A model generated the notes under the pieces. It saw only the letters and a program-made list of their open reading frames with translations. It searched no databases and was not told the origin of the DNA. DNA of 64,000 bases from Tenebrio molitor (lineage: Eukaryota; Arthropoda; Insecta; Coleoptera; Tenebrionidae), in NCBI RefSeq assembly GCF_963966145.1, contig NC_091047.1, positions 15,624,001-15,688,000 of the forward strand, given 5' to 3'. A program made the translations under genes and the position numbers. Positions 1 to 12,610 of the stretch are shown piece by piece; the stretch's first letter is position 1; each line of letters opens with the position of its first letter.

Positions 1-190
1 TAACCACTTGCAAAAATGATATCGTCATGGGTATGGGTAAGGGTAAGGCTTGCGTTCGTACATGATGATGGATGCATTTGTTCTCGATTCAAAATTCTCC
101 AAACTGTGCTTTTTGAAGCTCCGACTTGTCGAGCGATCTGTCCGACATTTTTGGATCTTCATGCACCAGATCTAAAACTTGTTTATATAT
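1..190 (-). pseudogene. mariner-type transposase fragment (helix-turn-helix part)
   Basis: On the minus strand, about 190 down to 65, two overlapping frames together give an HTH segment: one frame reads VLDLVHEDPKMS and the other reads QIARQVGASKSTVWRILNRE, then QMHP. This is the second HTH found N-terminally in mariner/DUF4817-type transposases (the pattern I-A-x-x-V-G-x-S-x-x-T-V-W-R-I-L). The frame change near position 150 shows it is dead. No catalytic domain lies within the window, and the element may continue beyond the left edge. Confidence 0.55.
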
Positions 191-663
191 AGGTATTTGG
201 TGACACCCAACGGGCAAAAATGACCGGTTTCTTATTTTTTACCTGTAAGTGTAAGTAGGTACCTGTAAGTGGATTGCTGGATTATTGTAAACTGTTTCTT
301 TGTTGGTGTGATTTATGATTTTAGTCAATATTTCTATTAGGGGCAAAATTATCTACTATATGCACCTCACCGTGAAGACGCCTACATCGCGTCTTGTAGT
401 GTATAAAAATGAAGCATTTTTGGACAAACTCCCAGCTGTGGTGTCGTCCTTGAACAATTATATCGAACGCCACTGAATAAAGGTCATGCTTGACAAATTT
501 GAATTGACTTTAAATTCATTCGATTACTGATTCGTAATTGGTTAATCTTAGCGTCTTCTAGCTCATAAACGAAGAACTTGAAAAAACAATAGGATATCGT
601 TTACTGATGTCGTTTCTGTCATTCCTCAAGAGATTGCCTTTTTACTTACGGTACACACTGTAA

Positions 664-912
664 AGTTCTCCCAGAGCTGCAGCGGTTTTATGGCAGGGTA
701 CCATTGTATAAACGTTAACAACACCGACAATAGGTTTAAACCGCAAGTACAACCCCTAATCGTAAATTCGTCCAAGTACTACCCTGTAAACTGACAGGTA
801 TAGAACGAAAATGATGATTGACAGGGGTCTGTTTATGTCGCGTATCGGCATCTCGACAGGCGTAATAATTACTATTGCCCTGCCATAAAACCGCTGCAGC
901 TCTGGGAGAACT
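664..912. mobile_element. MITE with about 35-bp terminal inverted repeats
   Basis: The ends agttctcccagagctgcagc at 664 and its complement ending at 912 form nearly perfect inverted repeats of about 35 bases around a 180-base centre. There is no transposase. Open frames across it are shadows of the inverted repeats. Confidence 0.75.
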
Positions 913-913
913 A

Positions 914-1944
914 TACACAGGATTTTTGAAATTTTTAAATTTCTGTACAAATTTTTGTTTATGCCTTTTGAAGACTTCAGAGAAGGCTGTCATGTATTAT
1001 CTCATGAAAAAAATTAATAACACTATTTCACAAATCGCAAAGCATACCTATTTTTAAATTAAAATTTGTAATTATTAAATGGATATGCGAAAAACAAACA
1101 CACTAACGGAGAACATAACAGGAACAGAACTTAAAAACCATGATCTAATTAGCAAAAAAAAAAAAAAAATATTCAATCTTGGGTCTCTCCCGTCTCTCAG
1201 ACCCAACCCGCCATAGTACGAATGCTCGCAAAATAGATTCTGGACTTATTTCAATAATTGGTATTACAGACTTTTTTTGTGTTGGCATTTAAAATGTAAA
1301 ATCAACATCGCTCTTGTTTCCTGACATTTATTAAATTTAATTAATTTGTTTTTTTTGTGACATTTTCCTGAAACATTTGGTGTACCTAATAGATACACCA
1401 GCCCATATTCAAGAAGTGGCTCAAAACAGTCAAAACACTTAAAACGTAATTTTAATTAATTAATTTTAGTTAAATATTGCTTCTTTGTAGTTTGTACGTT
1501 GTTATAAATAGAAAAACATTTTTAACGAGCCATCCACAGAACAAACATTGACGTTTGATAGAATTCTGATAACAAATGCCAACCGAAACCAATGACAACT
1601 CAAAATCCCTACTTTTAGCCATTTTTAGCCGGACTAGGCCGGCAACGCGTGTGTTTCTGGATCTGGACGATTTCGAGGTCTACAAATTACCGAATTCCGG
1701 CCGGAGGCACGAAAAAAGATTTATTGGGAATAACCTACAATGAATCTGTAATCTGTCATAAATGTGACTTTTGTAATGTAACTAGAAGTGAATAGAAAGT
1801 GTTGAAAAATTTAAAAATTGCCTACCCTGAGGACAAAAAAAGGATGAAGGTATTTTATAAGGTTATAATTGGTTTTGATTTGGCTTTAATTTGAAATTTT
1901 GTCACAAAAAAAAAAGTTTGCGGTCAACGAAAAAATTTTGTAAT
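914..1944. other. intergenic, no feature recognised
   Basis: AT-rich sequence with homopolymer runs. A somewhat GC-richer patch at about 1600-1720 (ggccggcaacgcgtgtg) has no long frame. Nothing else is supported. Confidence 0.4.
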
Positions 1945-1945
1945 C

Positions 1946-2060
1946 AACTCGTTTGTTAATGGGCGATTAATAATCTCAACAATTAAAGGCACTTACTCGT
2001 TACACTCGTTCGTGCTTTAAACAGTTTCGATTATTAATCGCCTTCATTAACAAACTAGTT
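1946..2060. repeat. palindromic repeat (acgag-type)
   Basis: Arms aactcgtttgttaat-gggcgattaataatc and gattattaatcgcc-ttcattaacaaactagtt flank a 50-base centre that contains cgttacactcgttcgtgc. It has the general build of the other palindromes listed in this window. Confidence 0.65.
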
Positions 2061-2727
2061 TATTAATTAACTATACTTTGCTTGAATCATCTTGAATGAC
2101 ATTTCGACATTTTCGACCATTTTTGACAGCTTTGTGTATAATTGGTTGCATAGCAATTCACAATGCATTGATCTGTGCTTTTTAAAACTGAACATAGGGA
2201 GGGAATAAGAAGTATGAATGACTACGGTGTTAAAAAAATGTTCCGAGTTCCTTGTTTCCATGGTACCCGTATAAAAAACAGATTAAACAAATAAGCCACG
2301 AAAGAAAGAAATATGTATTTTTGCGGAGTTAAAAGAGTTCAAAGTTCTATACCTAAATGCGAATTTAAACTTTTTTTCATGAAATAAATACATATATCTA
2401 CAGGTAATTTTTGGTCAACTTCTAAAAAAATGATATTTGCACAAAAGAAATCTAGAAATTATTTTAATGAATTTTGATCTTCGTTTATGTTCAAAAATAC
2501 ATACTCAAGTACATATTTGATAATTGTGAATCATTTACAATTAAAGCAAATTGAAGAAAATTTCCACAATTTGATATAAATGTAAATGCAAAAAATGATG
2601 AAATAGATGATTAATGAATGACAGGCGGCGAGGGGTAGAAATAATTACAAAACGGATCATAAATCTATTGAATTATAAACATGCAAAGATTTCATTGACA
2701 TTGGGATATGATGGAATATTAGTATGT

Positions 2728-2822
2728 TATACGCCAAGGTAGAGAAGACATTTTTTTAAGCCGAGGTAGTTTATAATAAAGAAGCGAGGCTTAAAATTGT
2801 CTTCTCTAGCGTGGTGTATATA
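2728..2822. repeat. palindromic repeat
   Basis: Inverted arms tatacgccaaggtagagaag and cttctctagcgtggtgtata surround aagccgaggtag...gaagcgaggctt, itself an inner inverted repeat. A further inverted pair (ttttttcactactag at about 2828 and ctagtagtgaaaaaa at about 3103) brackets 2822-3120, so a second element may adjoin it. Confidence 0.6.
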
Positions 2823-3490
2823 TTATTTTTTTCACTACTAGATCCGTTAAAACCCTTTCTAATAATAATTATTAATTAAATTTGTTTGTCCGATGCGACG
2901 ATCCGAGTTCTCATTTTTCATCGGTTGCTATGAAAATTGAAAATCGTCTGTCTACGTTAACCAATAAAATCAAAGAAAATCTTTCGTTGCTAGGTGACGG
3001 CTGTTCATTATTGACCTTGGTTAATAATGAAAATTATTATTAACCTTGGGAGAGAAATTCTACTTCTGGGGTCGGTTCGAGAGTCAATAATGACGCCTTC
3101 TGAGACTAGTAGTGAAAAAAATAATATAATAATAGTTTTTTTTTTTTCTCCTATAGGCCTAGAAACTACACATTCTGGGCTTACTCGCACATCTCTAAAA
3201 TGCATATAATTCTAGTATGTTGCATATATGCCTGATAGGGAAGTAGCCGTCCCAGAAAATGATTCTGGGTCTAGGTCTGGAATATCATTCCAGTACGATG
3301 ATTTATAATTATGTATTTTATAAAAAAAATAGATTAACCAAATTTATTGCTTTATTTAGTATTATTAACTCAAAATACAATTAACAGGCAACAATACATC
3401 ATATAACAATTAAAAATTAATTATTATTTGTGATATTTACAGTAATAGTGCAACTGGTGAAATTATTAAAAACTGAAGGATTATAATCTG

Positions 3491-4039
3491 GTCTACAGTG
3501 AAAAAATATTCTGAATAATTTTAACTAATTTTTGCTTGTCTACCCATGCTAAATACGAGTTGATAAGTAAAAGTCATTTATTAGTTTAAGTTTTCACGAT
3601 ACCTGATATCAATGATATCTTCCAAATTTAACGATCCTAACTTCCTTGAGCTTGATAATACTGATATTTACTAGCTAGTTGGCATCAAATTTTGAAAATA
3701 TTGTGTTTTAGTGCTCTGTTCTGTATTAGTAAGTGATAAAAGTGTTAAAAGTAAAAAAAATAATCATATTTTATAGCAGAATGTCTCTTTTAACACTCTT
3801 ATCACTTAGTAATACAGAACAGAGCACTAAAACACAATATTTTGAGCATTTGATGTCAACTAACTAAGTAAATATCAATATTATCAAGTTTAAGAAGGTT
3901 AGGATCGTTAAATTTGGAAGATATCAGGTATCGTGAAAACTTAAACTAATAAATTACTTTTACTTATCAACTCGTATTCAGCATGGGTAAACAAGCAAAA
4001 GTTAGTTAAAATTATTCCGAATATTTTTCCACTGTAGAC
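3491..4039. mobile_element. foldback element, about 255-bp inverted arms
   Basis: Almost the whole 549-base segment is one imperfect hairpin: gtctacagtgaaaaaatatt at the left is mirrored by aatatttttccactgtagac at the right, with a loop of about 35 bases near 3765. Arms diverge by scattered substitutions. No coding capacity. Confidence 0.8.
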
Positions 4040-4271
4040 GAGTATTATTGCTGAACTGTTTGTCGAGATATTACAGAAGCAGAATACAATATATACAGAA
4101 TAATGTATAGAAGAACAGTATGATTTCTGTTAATTTTTGCAAAAATCTTGTAATTTTTTTTTTCTAGAAAACGGAAACTAATTTTACATATATATTATAA
4201 ATTTTGTATTCAGCATATAAAGATTAATAAAAAAAAAGTACTTTTTTAAAGTCAAAATTTGTAGACTAGTG

Positions 4272-5590
4272 TTATCTGTAGTGCAATGTGTGGCGTGTGT
4301 TAACAGTAACACTGACTACTGAGGTTGCATTATTATTGGTGTAAGTAATGCTACTATTGGCATTAACATTGGCATGAACAGTTTCGGTCTTCTGTACGTT
4401 AAAAATCTTATTTACAATGTTAATTTTATTACTAATTGATTCCTCAATGTAACCCCCTCCCTCTGCGACCGTTGAAGATATCCACCCCCCATGCCTTTTA
4501 AGACATGTTAAATTTGCACCGCTATCAACCAAAATAGTTGCAGAAGATCAAATTCAATAAAGTAGCAATAATCGCGGGCATTTTACCGAACTGATGGATG
4601 CCTACTACTTGTAACCTCTACTATTCTGATATACTTACTCTGTTTCTGAGCCTGATGCCGCTAAGCCATATAACGACCGAAGCGCTGACAGATTCCAGTG
4701 CGTCCAAAACATTTCAGGAATAATTAACTATAAGCAGCGTGGCCATTCTACTGGTATTAAAATGTTACAATTCAACTTTTTGGATTTCCTGCTGTAAAGT
4801 ACTATCCCTTACCTGGCATCTTCTAAATATTATGTTTTCTCACTCTTACGCCCGCACACAGCTTTCAGAACGAGGATGGCCAATTTGTTAACGTGAGACG
4901 AGCGCAAGTATCTTCCCGACAAAAGAAATTTGCATGTACGTGTGTTAAGCGGTGATTATTATTATTGATTTATGACAACCCGGTTTTACAACTTACCGGC
5001 ATTGAACTCAGAAACGGAGTATACTGGAAAAAAAACGAGTATTGTCAAAATTTGTTGGACGAAGAACGGCATACTTCCAAATAGCTCTCATTGACAGCAA
5101 ACGATCTTGGTTTGTTTGTCTTATTATCCGGAATATTAACCAAAATCTTGGAGCTTAAATCTTCGATATCATTAATTGTCATACGAGCCAACTCATCTCG
5201 TCGATAGGCACCAAAGATACCAAATATACACGCAACGCACAGTTTAATTATATGGAGTAAACTTTAGGTACGCAAGTACTTACTTTTGTTGATAGAAATG
5301 TGTTATCTGGAGCATTTACAATAAACTTCTCAATTTGTTGCTCACTTAAAACTTTGTACTTTTTAGCTTTATAACCCTTAGATTGTCGTTTTAATAAAAT
5401 TCGCAACTTGTGATATTTTGCTATATCAACATTTTTCTTACATTCAAGTGTCGACTTCAACATTGAATAATAGACAATAACGAGGATGCGTTCAATTTCA
5501 ACGATAAGTCTACAAAGTATGCAAGCACCACATTTTCTGAGCAGAATTCGGCGTTTTTGGCCGACCACTTTCTGTGGAAGTAAAAAGTTT
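4272..5590 (-). pseudogene. Crypton-like tyrosine recombinase, broken
   Basis: Minus-strand pieces in order match one tyrosine-recombinase open frame. At about 5585-5500: ENVVLAYFVDLSLK. After a frameshift, 5490-5270: YYSMLKSTLECKKNVDIAKY then KVLSEQQIEKFIVNAPDN. At 5250-5045: FGIFGAYRRDELARMTINDI, where RRDEL carries the box I catalytic Arg, followed by LSSKILVNIPDNKTNKPR. At 4620-4560: QFGKMPAIIATLLN. At 4555-4430: SSATILVDSGANLTCLKRHGGW then SSTVAEG-GGYIEES, with the box II His region and the C-terminal Tyr. A TIR element (4624-5028) splits it, and a deletion removes the expected HSFRR segment between LLN and SSATIL. It encodes no active enzyme. Related domesticated genes exist in animals, but the lesions here argue for a dead element. 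Confidence 0.75.
4624..5028. mobile_element. TIR element inserted in the recombinase pseudogene
   Basis: The left end (gatatacttactctgtttct) and right end (agaaacggagtatactgg) are imperfect inverted repeats extending through gatgccgctaag / cttaccggcat. Both junctions fall where homology to the tyrosine recombinase stops and resumes. No transposase seen. Confidence 0.5.
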
Positions 5591-5620
5591 ACTTTAATTT
5601 TTTTTTCAAACATGAAGTCG

Positions 5621-5738
5621 CTTTACACCAAGGTAACAATTGGCAACATGTTGCCTGCAACATTTTTTAGTAATGTTGCCGGTCATTATTAAAAAATGTT
5701 GCAGGCAACATGTTGCCAATTGTTGCCTTGGTGTAAAG
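5621..5738. repeat. 118-bp palindrome with ggcaacatgttgcc core word
   Basis: Arms ctttacaccaaggtaacaat and attgttgccttggtgtaaag continue inward through ggcaacatgttgcctgcaac, itself a palindrome, to a short centre near 5680. It abuts the 5' edge of the recombinase pseudogene. Confidence 0.7.
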
Positions 5739-5739
5739 G

Positions 5740-6425
5740 CGGCCTTGCACCAATTACAATTACAATTAGGAAGGAACAGCTTGTAGAATTTTAGAAGCAA
5801 AAAAACATGAAAACTTCAACTTCAATAATTAGAAATTATTAGCAAAAATTTGTTGGAGGTGACCTCCAGCATTAATTTGTCTAAATGCAAAAAATATGTA
5901 ATTAATACAATCATCGGGACAAAAAACGACTAACTTTGAATTTTATTAATACATATAATTAAGTAATTCATTGTCTCAGAATTTTTTTTTTGATATTATG
6001 TTGTATTGATAAGTGTTATTTAAGTTATTCTTTGCCAAAGAATATCCGACAAACAAAACATTAAACACAGCAAATAAAATTTTAATGAAACAAAAATAAA
6101 AATAATTTTTTAGAAAAAATGTTATGTTATGAAAAATTGCCAAAATTTGAACAGCATATTGAATTAGTATCTCGTATTGTCAAATTAAATCTTTCATCAC
6201 GTAAATCAACCGAAAAAACACAACACGGAAGTAACGCAACTTTTCTAATAATTTATTTAAACAAAACAATACAGTTGCCATGGTGACGACAGCACTCCCG
6301 ATCATTGAAAATATCCTAATTTAACTATAATAAAGAAAAATAAGCACAAATATAATTTCAAGATCATTTAATAAAGAAATCATAATGAGTCGTTTTTTGT
6401 GCCGGTCAGTGTATTTATAATAATA
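5740..6425. other. intergenic, no feature recognised
   Basis: AT-rich sequence with no element ends or coding signal that I can support. Confidence 0.4.
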
Positions 6426-6429
6426 CAGA

Positions 6430-6655
6430 ATGGCAGAAAATAGCCTAAGGGAGTCCGTTTCGGCTCAGGAACGCGAGGGTCGCGGGTTCAATTCCGACCC
6501 AGGGCGAAATTAAAAAAAAAAGGCTATATTCTGTCTTGTGATTCGGAAGTCACGTTAAGCCATTGGTCCCGGTCTATTGAGTTGGTCATCATGCCCCTCA
6601 TAGATTTGTAAACCAGTCCTAGACTGTGGAACAAATTTTTTTTTTTTTTCGTAAG
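6430..6655 (+). mobile_element. tRNA-derived SINE
   Basis: An internal RNA polymerase III promoter is visible: A box tagcctaaggg (6441-6451) and B box ggttcaattcc (6485-6495), spaced as in tRNA genes. An A-rich linker follows, then an unrelated body (aagtcacgttaagccattgg, then tcccggtc) and a long T run at 6638-6650. The 5' part cannot fold into a full functional tRNA by eye, so a SINE fits better than a tRNA gene. Target duplications were not found with confidence. Confidence 0.7.
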
Positions 6656-7850
6656 ACAGTTTTTTTGTGTTGTTTTCAGTTTACATTTTTTGTATAATTT
6701 AAGTTTCTATAAATTTTGATAACTTTTTCTCATTATTTGTATAAATAAAATGAGTTAGGTAATGAACTATTACCTCACTAGTGTGATAATGAATTTTATT
6801 ACCCAATGCAAATGAATGACAAAACGTTATCCAAACAGTGATAAAAATTGTCTGCTATCTAATTAAACACTTAATTCCTATTAGACTTGTGACTGAACAA
6901 TTACTACTAGTACTAGTAGTACATGGCTTATTTTCTATTTTATAACTTATAATACTTAATTATATTATCATTAAAAATTAAATGAGTTATTTATCTGCAT
7001 GAATGAAAGTAAGAAATAGTTTTTTTTGTATTTAAAATTCTAATTTAAAAATAAGTGACTGATTAGTATTTGCTTTCCTTTCGTGTTACTTCTGTAGAAA
7101 TAACAATACAAAGCTTGAGTGGGACTGCTGAAGCCGTCACATTTACATAATTTGACAGAGAAATTTACTCCCTGACTAATTTATGACACTCGAGGGTGAG
7201 TTTATATAACAGGCCCGTTAAATGTGCCATAATGCCTTTGAGCTGGCAAATTAAAATTAGAATTAGAATCTCAACCACGACCGCTATTCTAAACCAGATT
7301 TGCAATTCCTGTTTCCGGCCATTTCAATCCATAAATGCTAGCATCTGGAACGACACTGAGAGAAAATATTTTAAATTTGATGGTTTTCAAGTTGATGATT
7401 TGAAATTGAAATTATGTTCGGTAGTTATTTGTAAACATTTACTGGAAATTATCAATTTTTAAATCAGGTGTCTGATATGAAACTGTAATTTGTAGCTTAG
7501 AAAAAAACATGTTTTTTATATTGAAATAAATTGAATCAGTATTAGGGTTTAATTTCCAACAAGCTTCCTTCACTTAAAAGAACATTTAATTGTACCGATC
7601 CATTTACACCCCTCGTCATGAATAATGTAATAATGGTTTTGGAGTCGAATACGTTGCGAATAAAAGCTTCCAGTACCTAATACAGTCTAATTTCATATAT
7701 GTATTGATGCCGATTACAGACAATTCCTTTGACATATAAGTGAGGGGTAAATTTCCATAATATTTGTAAGTTCAAACATTTGTTTTTTTTTTAAATATTA
7801 ATGACACTACAGATATTGTTTAAAATATGTTTGCAAAAAAAAGACCTGTA
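6656..7850. other. intergenic, no feature recognised
   Basis: AT-rich. Contains a small inverted patch near 6755-6790 (gagttaggtaatgaac ... attacc) and an 88-codon chance frame at 7196-7462 with no recognisable motif. Confidence 0.35.
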
Positions 7851-7852
7851 TA

Positions 7853-8345
7853 CAGTGAGTTTTTTTAAGACTGGCCATAGGGTTTTACATGCTAATTTTT
7901 CAACCCCCTGTTAACTTTTGTCCTCACGAAAATATTCAACCCAGTTTTGTAGTAAAGTTGTGGGATACGATAATGTCTTGAAGCAATTTCAATTTAATAA
8001 CCAGAAGCAAGAAATAAGATAGCAAAAAGACGTTTTTTGAATTCCGTTTGGTTCAATTTTAATTTTTCAGTAGGCTAAAATTTCACCTGACATTTGTAAT
8101 TTTGATATGTAATTGATTGTGTAATTGCTTAACTGCCTATGGAGTTGTTATTACATAAATAATGAATCTATCCTTATTAAAGTAATATTCAGACTATTTT
8201 TTGGATTTTTGCCGATAACATTTTGTTTGTAAATTGTCTATCACAACCAGCTAGGCTTTGTAATTTTCACAAAAATAAAAGTTAACAGGAGGTTGAAAAA
8301 TTAGCATGTAAAACCCTATGGCCAGTCTTAAAAAAAAACTCACTG
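7853..8345. mobile_element. TA-flanked MITE, CAGTG ends, about 90-bp TIRs
   Basis: The ends cagtgagtttttttaagact and agtcttaaaaaaaaactcac-tg are flanked by TA on both sides. The repeats continue through ggccatagggttttacatgc and caaccccctgttaactttt. The inner TIR is related to that of the larger foldback at 15026-16186 (ccatagggaattgcatg; ccccctgttaacttttgt), so the two belong to one superfamily. Confidence 0.85.
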
Positions 8346-8656
8346 TATACCTACTCGTATAGTGACATGTTTTAAATAAACAATTGTCAGTTTCACAATT
8401 AAGAAAATAAACCAAACTGTACCACCCTAAAATGTGCGCATATTTTACACCAAATCATAGTTTGAGGTTATGTTCACTTCACTTCCCGTACCTTTCTTCC
8501 GTGAATTCATTCTCAAAACAAATTTAATGAGAAATCAGGACAATTTTTTTCAAATCTGAAATAAATTCTCGCTCGTCAGGGCGCAGGTTCAGTTACATTA
8601 ATAAAAATGTTGACACCCAGTGTGACTAATCGTATTATAATAAGTACATATAATAA

Positions 8657-8775
8657 GTGGTACGCTTATTATCGATAATTTTTTTAAATGTTACGAATGC
8701 CAGTCCCAATGACGGAGAATGGGGCTGGCATGACTTGACATTTGTAAAAAAATTATCGACTCTTAAGAGTACCAC
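8657..8775. repeat. 119-bp palindrome
   Basis: Arms gtggtac and gagtaccac lead into ttatcgataatttttttaaa / aaaaaaattatcga, then into atgccagtccc / ggggctggcat around a GC-richer loop. Confidence 0.65.
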
Positions 8776-8783
8776 GAATTATA

Positions 8784-9615
8784 CAGGGTGTCCCAAAAAT
8801 GGCGTACTAACGGTGCACTACGGTGTAGAAGAGATTACCGTAAATGTCAGAAAAATGTTAAAAAAATTCTATTGGACTTATTTGTTGATTTGGCGGTCTT
8901 AACAGGTCAATTATTTTGAAATATATGTATGAAATTGTCAAGACAGCTACGTCTAATCGTACATATTATCACAAAATACAATCACTCACTACCAATATCT
9001 AGTCCTGCATAATAGAGAATTTAGAAGCTTTGGAAATCGAAAAAAATATTTTAAATCCACTACGGTAACGGCAAGGTAATGATGTAGAGGTATTTTCATA
9101 TTTGGTGTCGGAAACAAAAGACTGAGAAATGTCACAAAAATGTTTTGTCAGTGTCAAATTTCTCATAAACGCCGTAAAAAGGAATGTCTAGGTAAATTTA
9201 AATTTTCGCTAAATAGATTGAAAAAACAAATTCTAAGGAAACCAATTTTTGTCAGTGCTTCAAAAGGAAAAGTTATTCTCACATAACCAAAGGTATTACA
9301 AATTATTTTTCTAGTTCGACGATGAATAACTTTTTTATTGCAAATTTGCTGCATTTCTGTCGAAATCACGAACGTCTTTGAGAAATTTGACACTGACAAT
9401 ACCAATTTGTGACATTTCTCAGTCTTTTGTTTCCGCCACCAAATATGAAAATATCTCTACGAATATATCTTTGTTTACATTGTATTACCGTTAATAATAA
9501 TAATAAAAATATTTTTTTTTTTGTCGGAAACATTTTTTCCATCTTTTTTTCATGTACATTTAAACATCCTCGACAAGGTAGTAAGTAGTTTGTACGCCAA
9601 TTTTGGGACATCCTG
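8784..9615. mobile_element. TA-flanked MITE, CAGGGTGTCCCAAAA ends
   Basis: The left end cagggtgtcccaaaaatggc and right end gccaattttgggacatcctg are inverted repeats between TA dinucleotides (8782-8783, 9616-9617). It contains a second, complete MITE at 9087-9457; removing that leaves about 460 bases. The tgtcccaaaa end type is common in Tc1/mariner-like elements. Confidence 0.8.
9087..9457. mobile_element. 371-bp MITE, copy 1 of the GAGGTATTTTCATATTTGG family
   Basis: Inverted ends gaggtattttcatatttggt and ccaaatatgaaaatatctc, flanked by TA on each side. A near-identical 370-bp copy lies at 42698-43067. The arms contain a self-complementary stretch built from agaaatgtcaca / tgtgacatttct and cagtgtcaaattt. 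Confidence 0.85.
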
Positions 9616-9617
9616 TA

Positions 9618-10590
9618 TTTAGGAAGAGAGATAAATTAAAATAAGGACCACAAATGCACATTTAAGCAAAAAAGCTTTATTTAATTTATTGTTTATTGCA
9701 GAATTAATGCCACTCATTGATCTTTCACCCCAACGAGTCATTATGTGCTTTTTCTTTCTGGAAATGCACGTAACACACTTAAAAAATGTATCTGACTTTT
9801 CTAAATTATTTTATTTGACAAGTTAGCTAATACCTAATCGATAATAGTTAGTCGCTTATTGTCACTACGGTACAAAGTCCTATTGGTCAATATTTTAAAT
9901 TTAAGAAGCAACGATTGGCTCAATATTCAATGTACATATTATATTCTCATGAAAATCATTGTTTGGCTCATACCAAATGACTGTTCACAATACTATTATC
10001 AATACATATGTATAACATTCTTTCACCATTTGACTTTCTCATGTTATACCCATAAATAGCATTAATTAATCTAAGTTGTACACTTAACTCATTTAAATTT
10101 TCATTAAGCACTAAGTAGTAAGTACATACAGTGGATTATCTGTGGAAGTTTTTAATGTTTTCGGCATTTAATCATAGTCAAGAGATAATGGACAGTAGCG
10201 TGGGCGTGTTTTGGTCAGAGGTTGCAAAGTACATGTGTTTTTGTCAGATAATAGATAGTATATCTCCAGAGGGCGGCGATTTGCTATTTGTCATAAGCAT
10301 CCTGCCAACTTTGGTCATATGAATTACGGTTCCTTATTCTTACAATACAGTTATCTTGTTCGGACAGACGTTATTTATTGCTTCGGTTTTTGGAAGTTTA
10401 TGTACATTTTTATGTCACATGGGGAAAATAAATATCTAAGTTATAGATTCTAATGACAGCGTAAGAACTAATAATTTATTTTAGATGTTTTTCAAATAAT
10501 TACCGATAAAAAAATAAAGTAAGTAATAAGAAAGCTATTGGAACGAACAAAATAAATTAAAATAATAAGTTCAGTTTTATACCTACTAAA
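9618..10590. other. intergenic, no feature recognised
   Basis: AT-rich; short chance frames only. Confidence 0.35.
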
Positions 10591-10595
10591 GGCTG

Positions 10596-10735
10596 TATGA
10601 CACGATGCTAAATTTTGTAGAAAATTTGTTATAAAATGAGAGAGACCCTCGATCAGGACCAATGAACGATCAGCATCATAGCCTGTCTTTGTCATTTTCG
10701 CAGAATTTTCTGTGAAATTTAGTATCGTGTCACAC
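10596..10735. repeat. 140-bp inverted-repeat element
   Basis: Left arm tatgacacgatgctaaattt and right arm aaatttagtatcgtgtcacac with about 85 bases between. Arms continue into gtagaaaat / attttctgtg. Confidence 0.6.
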
Positions 10736-10752
10736 TAGCAAAAATATTATAG

Positions 10753-11080
10753 ATAGACCTCATTTTCTACAGTGTGAAATGCACTTACATTTTTTGTCAA
10801 TGATCAATGTCAATTTTGACAAACAAAATGCCTAATATAACCGAAAATTAGAAGAAGGGTGGTGGATTCAGAGGGTAGCCCACTATTATAATATCGCGAA
10901 GAGCACCGTGCAGAGGATAAAACAGACAATATTATGGTGTTCTAAAATATCAGCGACATTTTATGTTATCAAACTTACCTAACCTACTTATATAAAAAAT
11001 ATGACGTTCAAATTCAAAAAGGCATCTTTACATGTGGAAAAAAACTTTAATAAATCGACTCCCTGATTTTTGAGGTGTAG
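10753..11080 (+). mobile_element. repeat with HTH-like remnant, copy 1
   Basis: Closely similar over its full length to 59069-59418. Ends are weak inverted repeats (tagacct and aggtgtag here; gtacacct and aggtgtac in the other copy). The 59 kb copy holds a short frame starting as a helix-turn-helix; here that frame is broken near 10850. Confidence 0.6.
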
Positions 11081-12285
11081 GACTGTAGCTACTCTATAAT
11101 TTTGAAATTAACTGTACATCGTTGAATAAATAACATTTGACATCGATCATTTGACTGATGGATGACGCAGCTAGGCCATACATTCGTTGAAACAATAGCA
11201 AGCACCTGGGTACATTTTTTTGAACGTTATTTGAAGCAGACTTGATTATTAAATTAATGTTTCTTCTATTCAGACGTAATTACGCATCTACAGAAAAATT
11301 AATGAAAATGTTCACGTGGATGATTCAACATTTCGATGTTACACGTTTTAGAAGCCATTAGGCGGCATAATAAATAAAACGCGTTGTCGGTTACCGTATT
11401 TCCGACAATAATAATTGAATTGAAAAGCTGCAGGAACAGCGGCACGTCTGGAAATAAAAAATATATCCCGACGACAAGACAAAGTAACAAACTGAAGCAA
11501 TAAAACAATAAGTTCGCCGTCTACAGCGTGCAGTAATCCGTAAGTGTCGGGCGGCACCGCAGCGGAAGCGGTACTTTTGACAGATTTCGGCCTCGTTAAC
11601 ATTCAAATGTGGTCCCACCTACCTACATGGGAATAACTGCCACATATCTCCCGTATAATTGAAATTGAATGAGTGTCTCTTTGACTGAGCCGCAGCACTG
11701 TCTGAAATCATAATTAACTTTGTATGGAAAGAAAGGTTATCCTACTCAATACATGATTTCACAAACACGAGTGAAAATTTCAATCGACTCTAGTGGCTGT
11801 CATGGTAGTGACAGTGTAATGATTGCATTGCGACAATCGATATATAAATCGAAATAGTTTATTATCACCCAATTAAACTGTTTTCAGGGCTCACTAAATT
11901 TTAGCAGCGATTGTCAACTTTTTATTTTTAAGTGTATACTTGTTTTCTCATCAAATCTGAAAAAGTTCTTTATTTTGAGTTCAGTATACGCCACTCGTAT
12001 ACGTTCAGAAAGTATTTAAAAAATTTTAAATCAAAGAAACAATTTGGATAATCAATTTTCAATAAATTTCAAGAGTAGACGAGTTTATAAATGTTATTAA
12101 GTCACTGTTTTAAGTGACATTTCTACGTAGATTAAATTGTCAAATTTAGGTTTGAATAACTTACCTAGCAAATTAAGTACATTAAGTACATTACATTATT
12201 GACTCCTTTTTTCACTATTACTGACCGGTTGATGTACACGTATAATCCTTTACGGGGTTCGAAAAGCTGTACGTTACTACTCGAT
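11081..12285. other. intergenic, no feature recognised
   Basis: Contains a slightly GC-richer stretch at about 11340-11650 with three overlapping minus-strand frames of 69-84 codons that lack recognisable motifs and look like chance. Confidence 0.35.
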
Positions 12286-12286
12286 A

Positions 12287-12415
12287 GTAGATTACATACC
12301 GAGGTGGGAAGTGTTTCATTCCTGTCGAGGGCTAAGATAGTTTACCAAGGCAGAGGCGAGGTGAACTAATGCTCGAGACAGGAATTAAACACATTCCCAC
12401 CGAGGTTTGTATACT
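12287..12415. repeat. palindrome, cctcgg family copy 1
   Basis: The left arm (acataccgaggtgggaagtg, then cattcctgtcgag) is mirrored by ctcgagacaggaatt and cattcccaccgaggtttgta. The centre contains aggcagaggcgaggtgaac. Related to 16969-17112. Confidence 0.7.
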
Positions 12416-12515
12416 ATTTTATTCGGAATCATTACATTTTTAGTAAATAAACAATTAATTTGATGCAGTTTCATTTCTACCGTTTTTCGACTTTCAGTAA
12501 GTACGCCACTGGAAA

Positions 12516-12610
12516 AACCTTATAATAGGGCGGAAAGTGGCCTATTACTGACCAAGAGAGGGAAGTAAAGATAAAAAGGAATGGTTAACTTTCCGCCCTA
12601 GTATAAGGTT
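12516..12610. repeat. 95-bp palindrome
   Basis: Arms aaccttataatagggcggaaa and tttccgccctagtataaggtt around a 50-base centre. Confidence 0.7.

Noticed and set aside
6441..6512. tRNA gene
   Set aside because: A and B boxes are present but the arms do not form a cloverleaf by eye, and a SINE body and T run follow.
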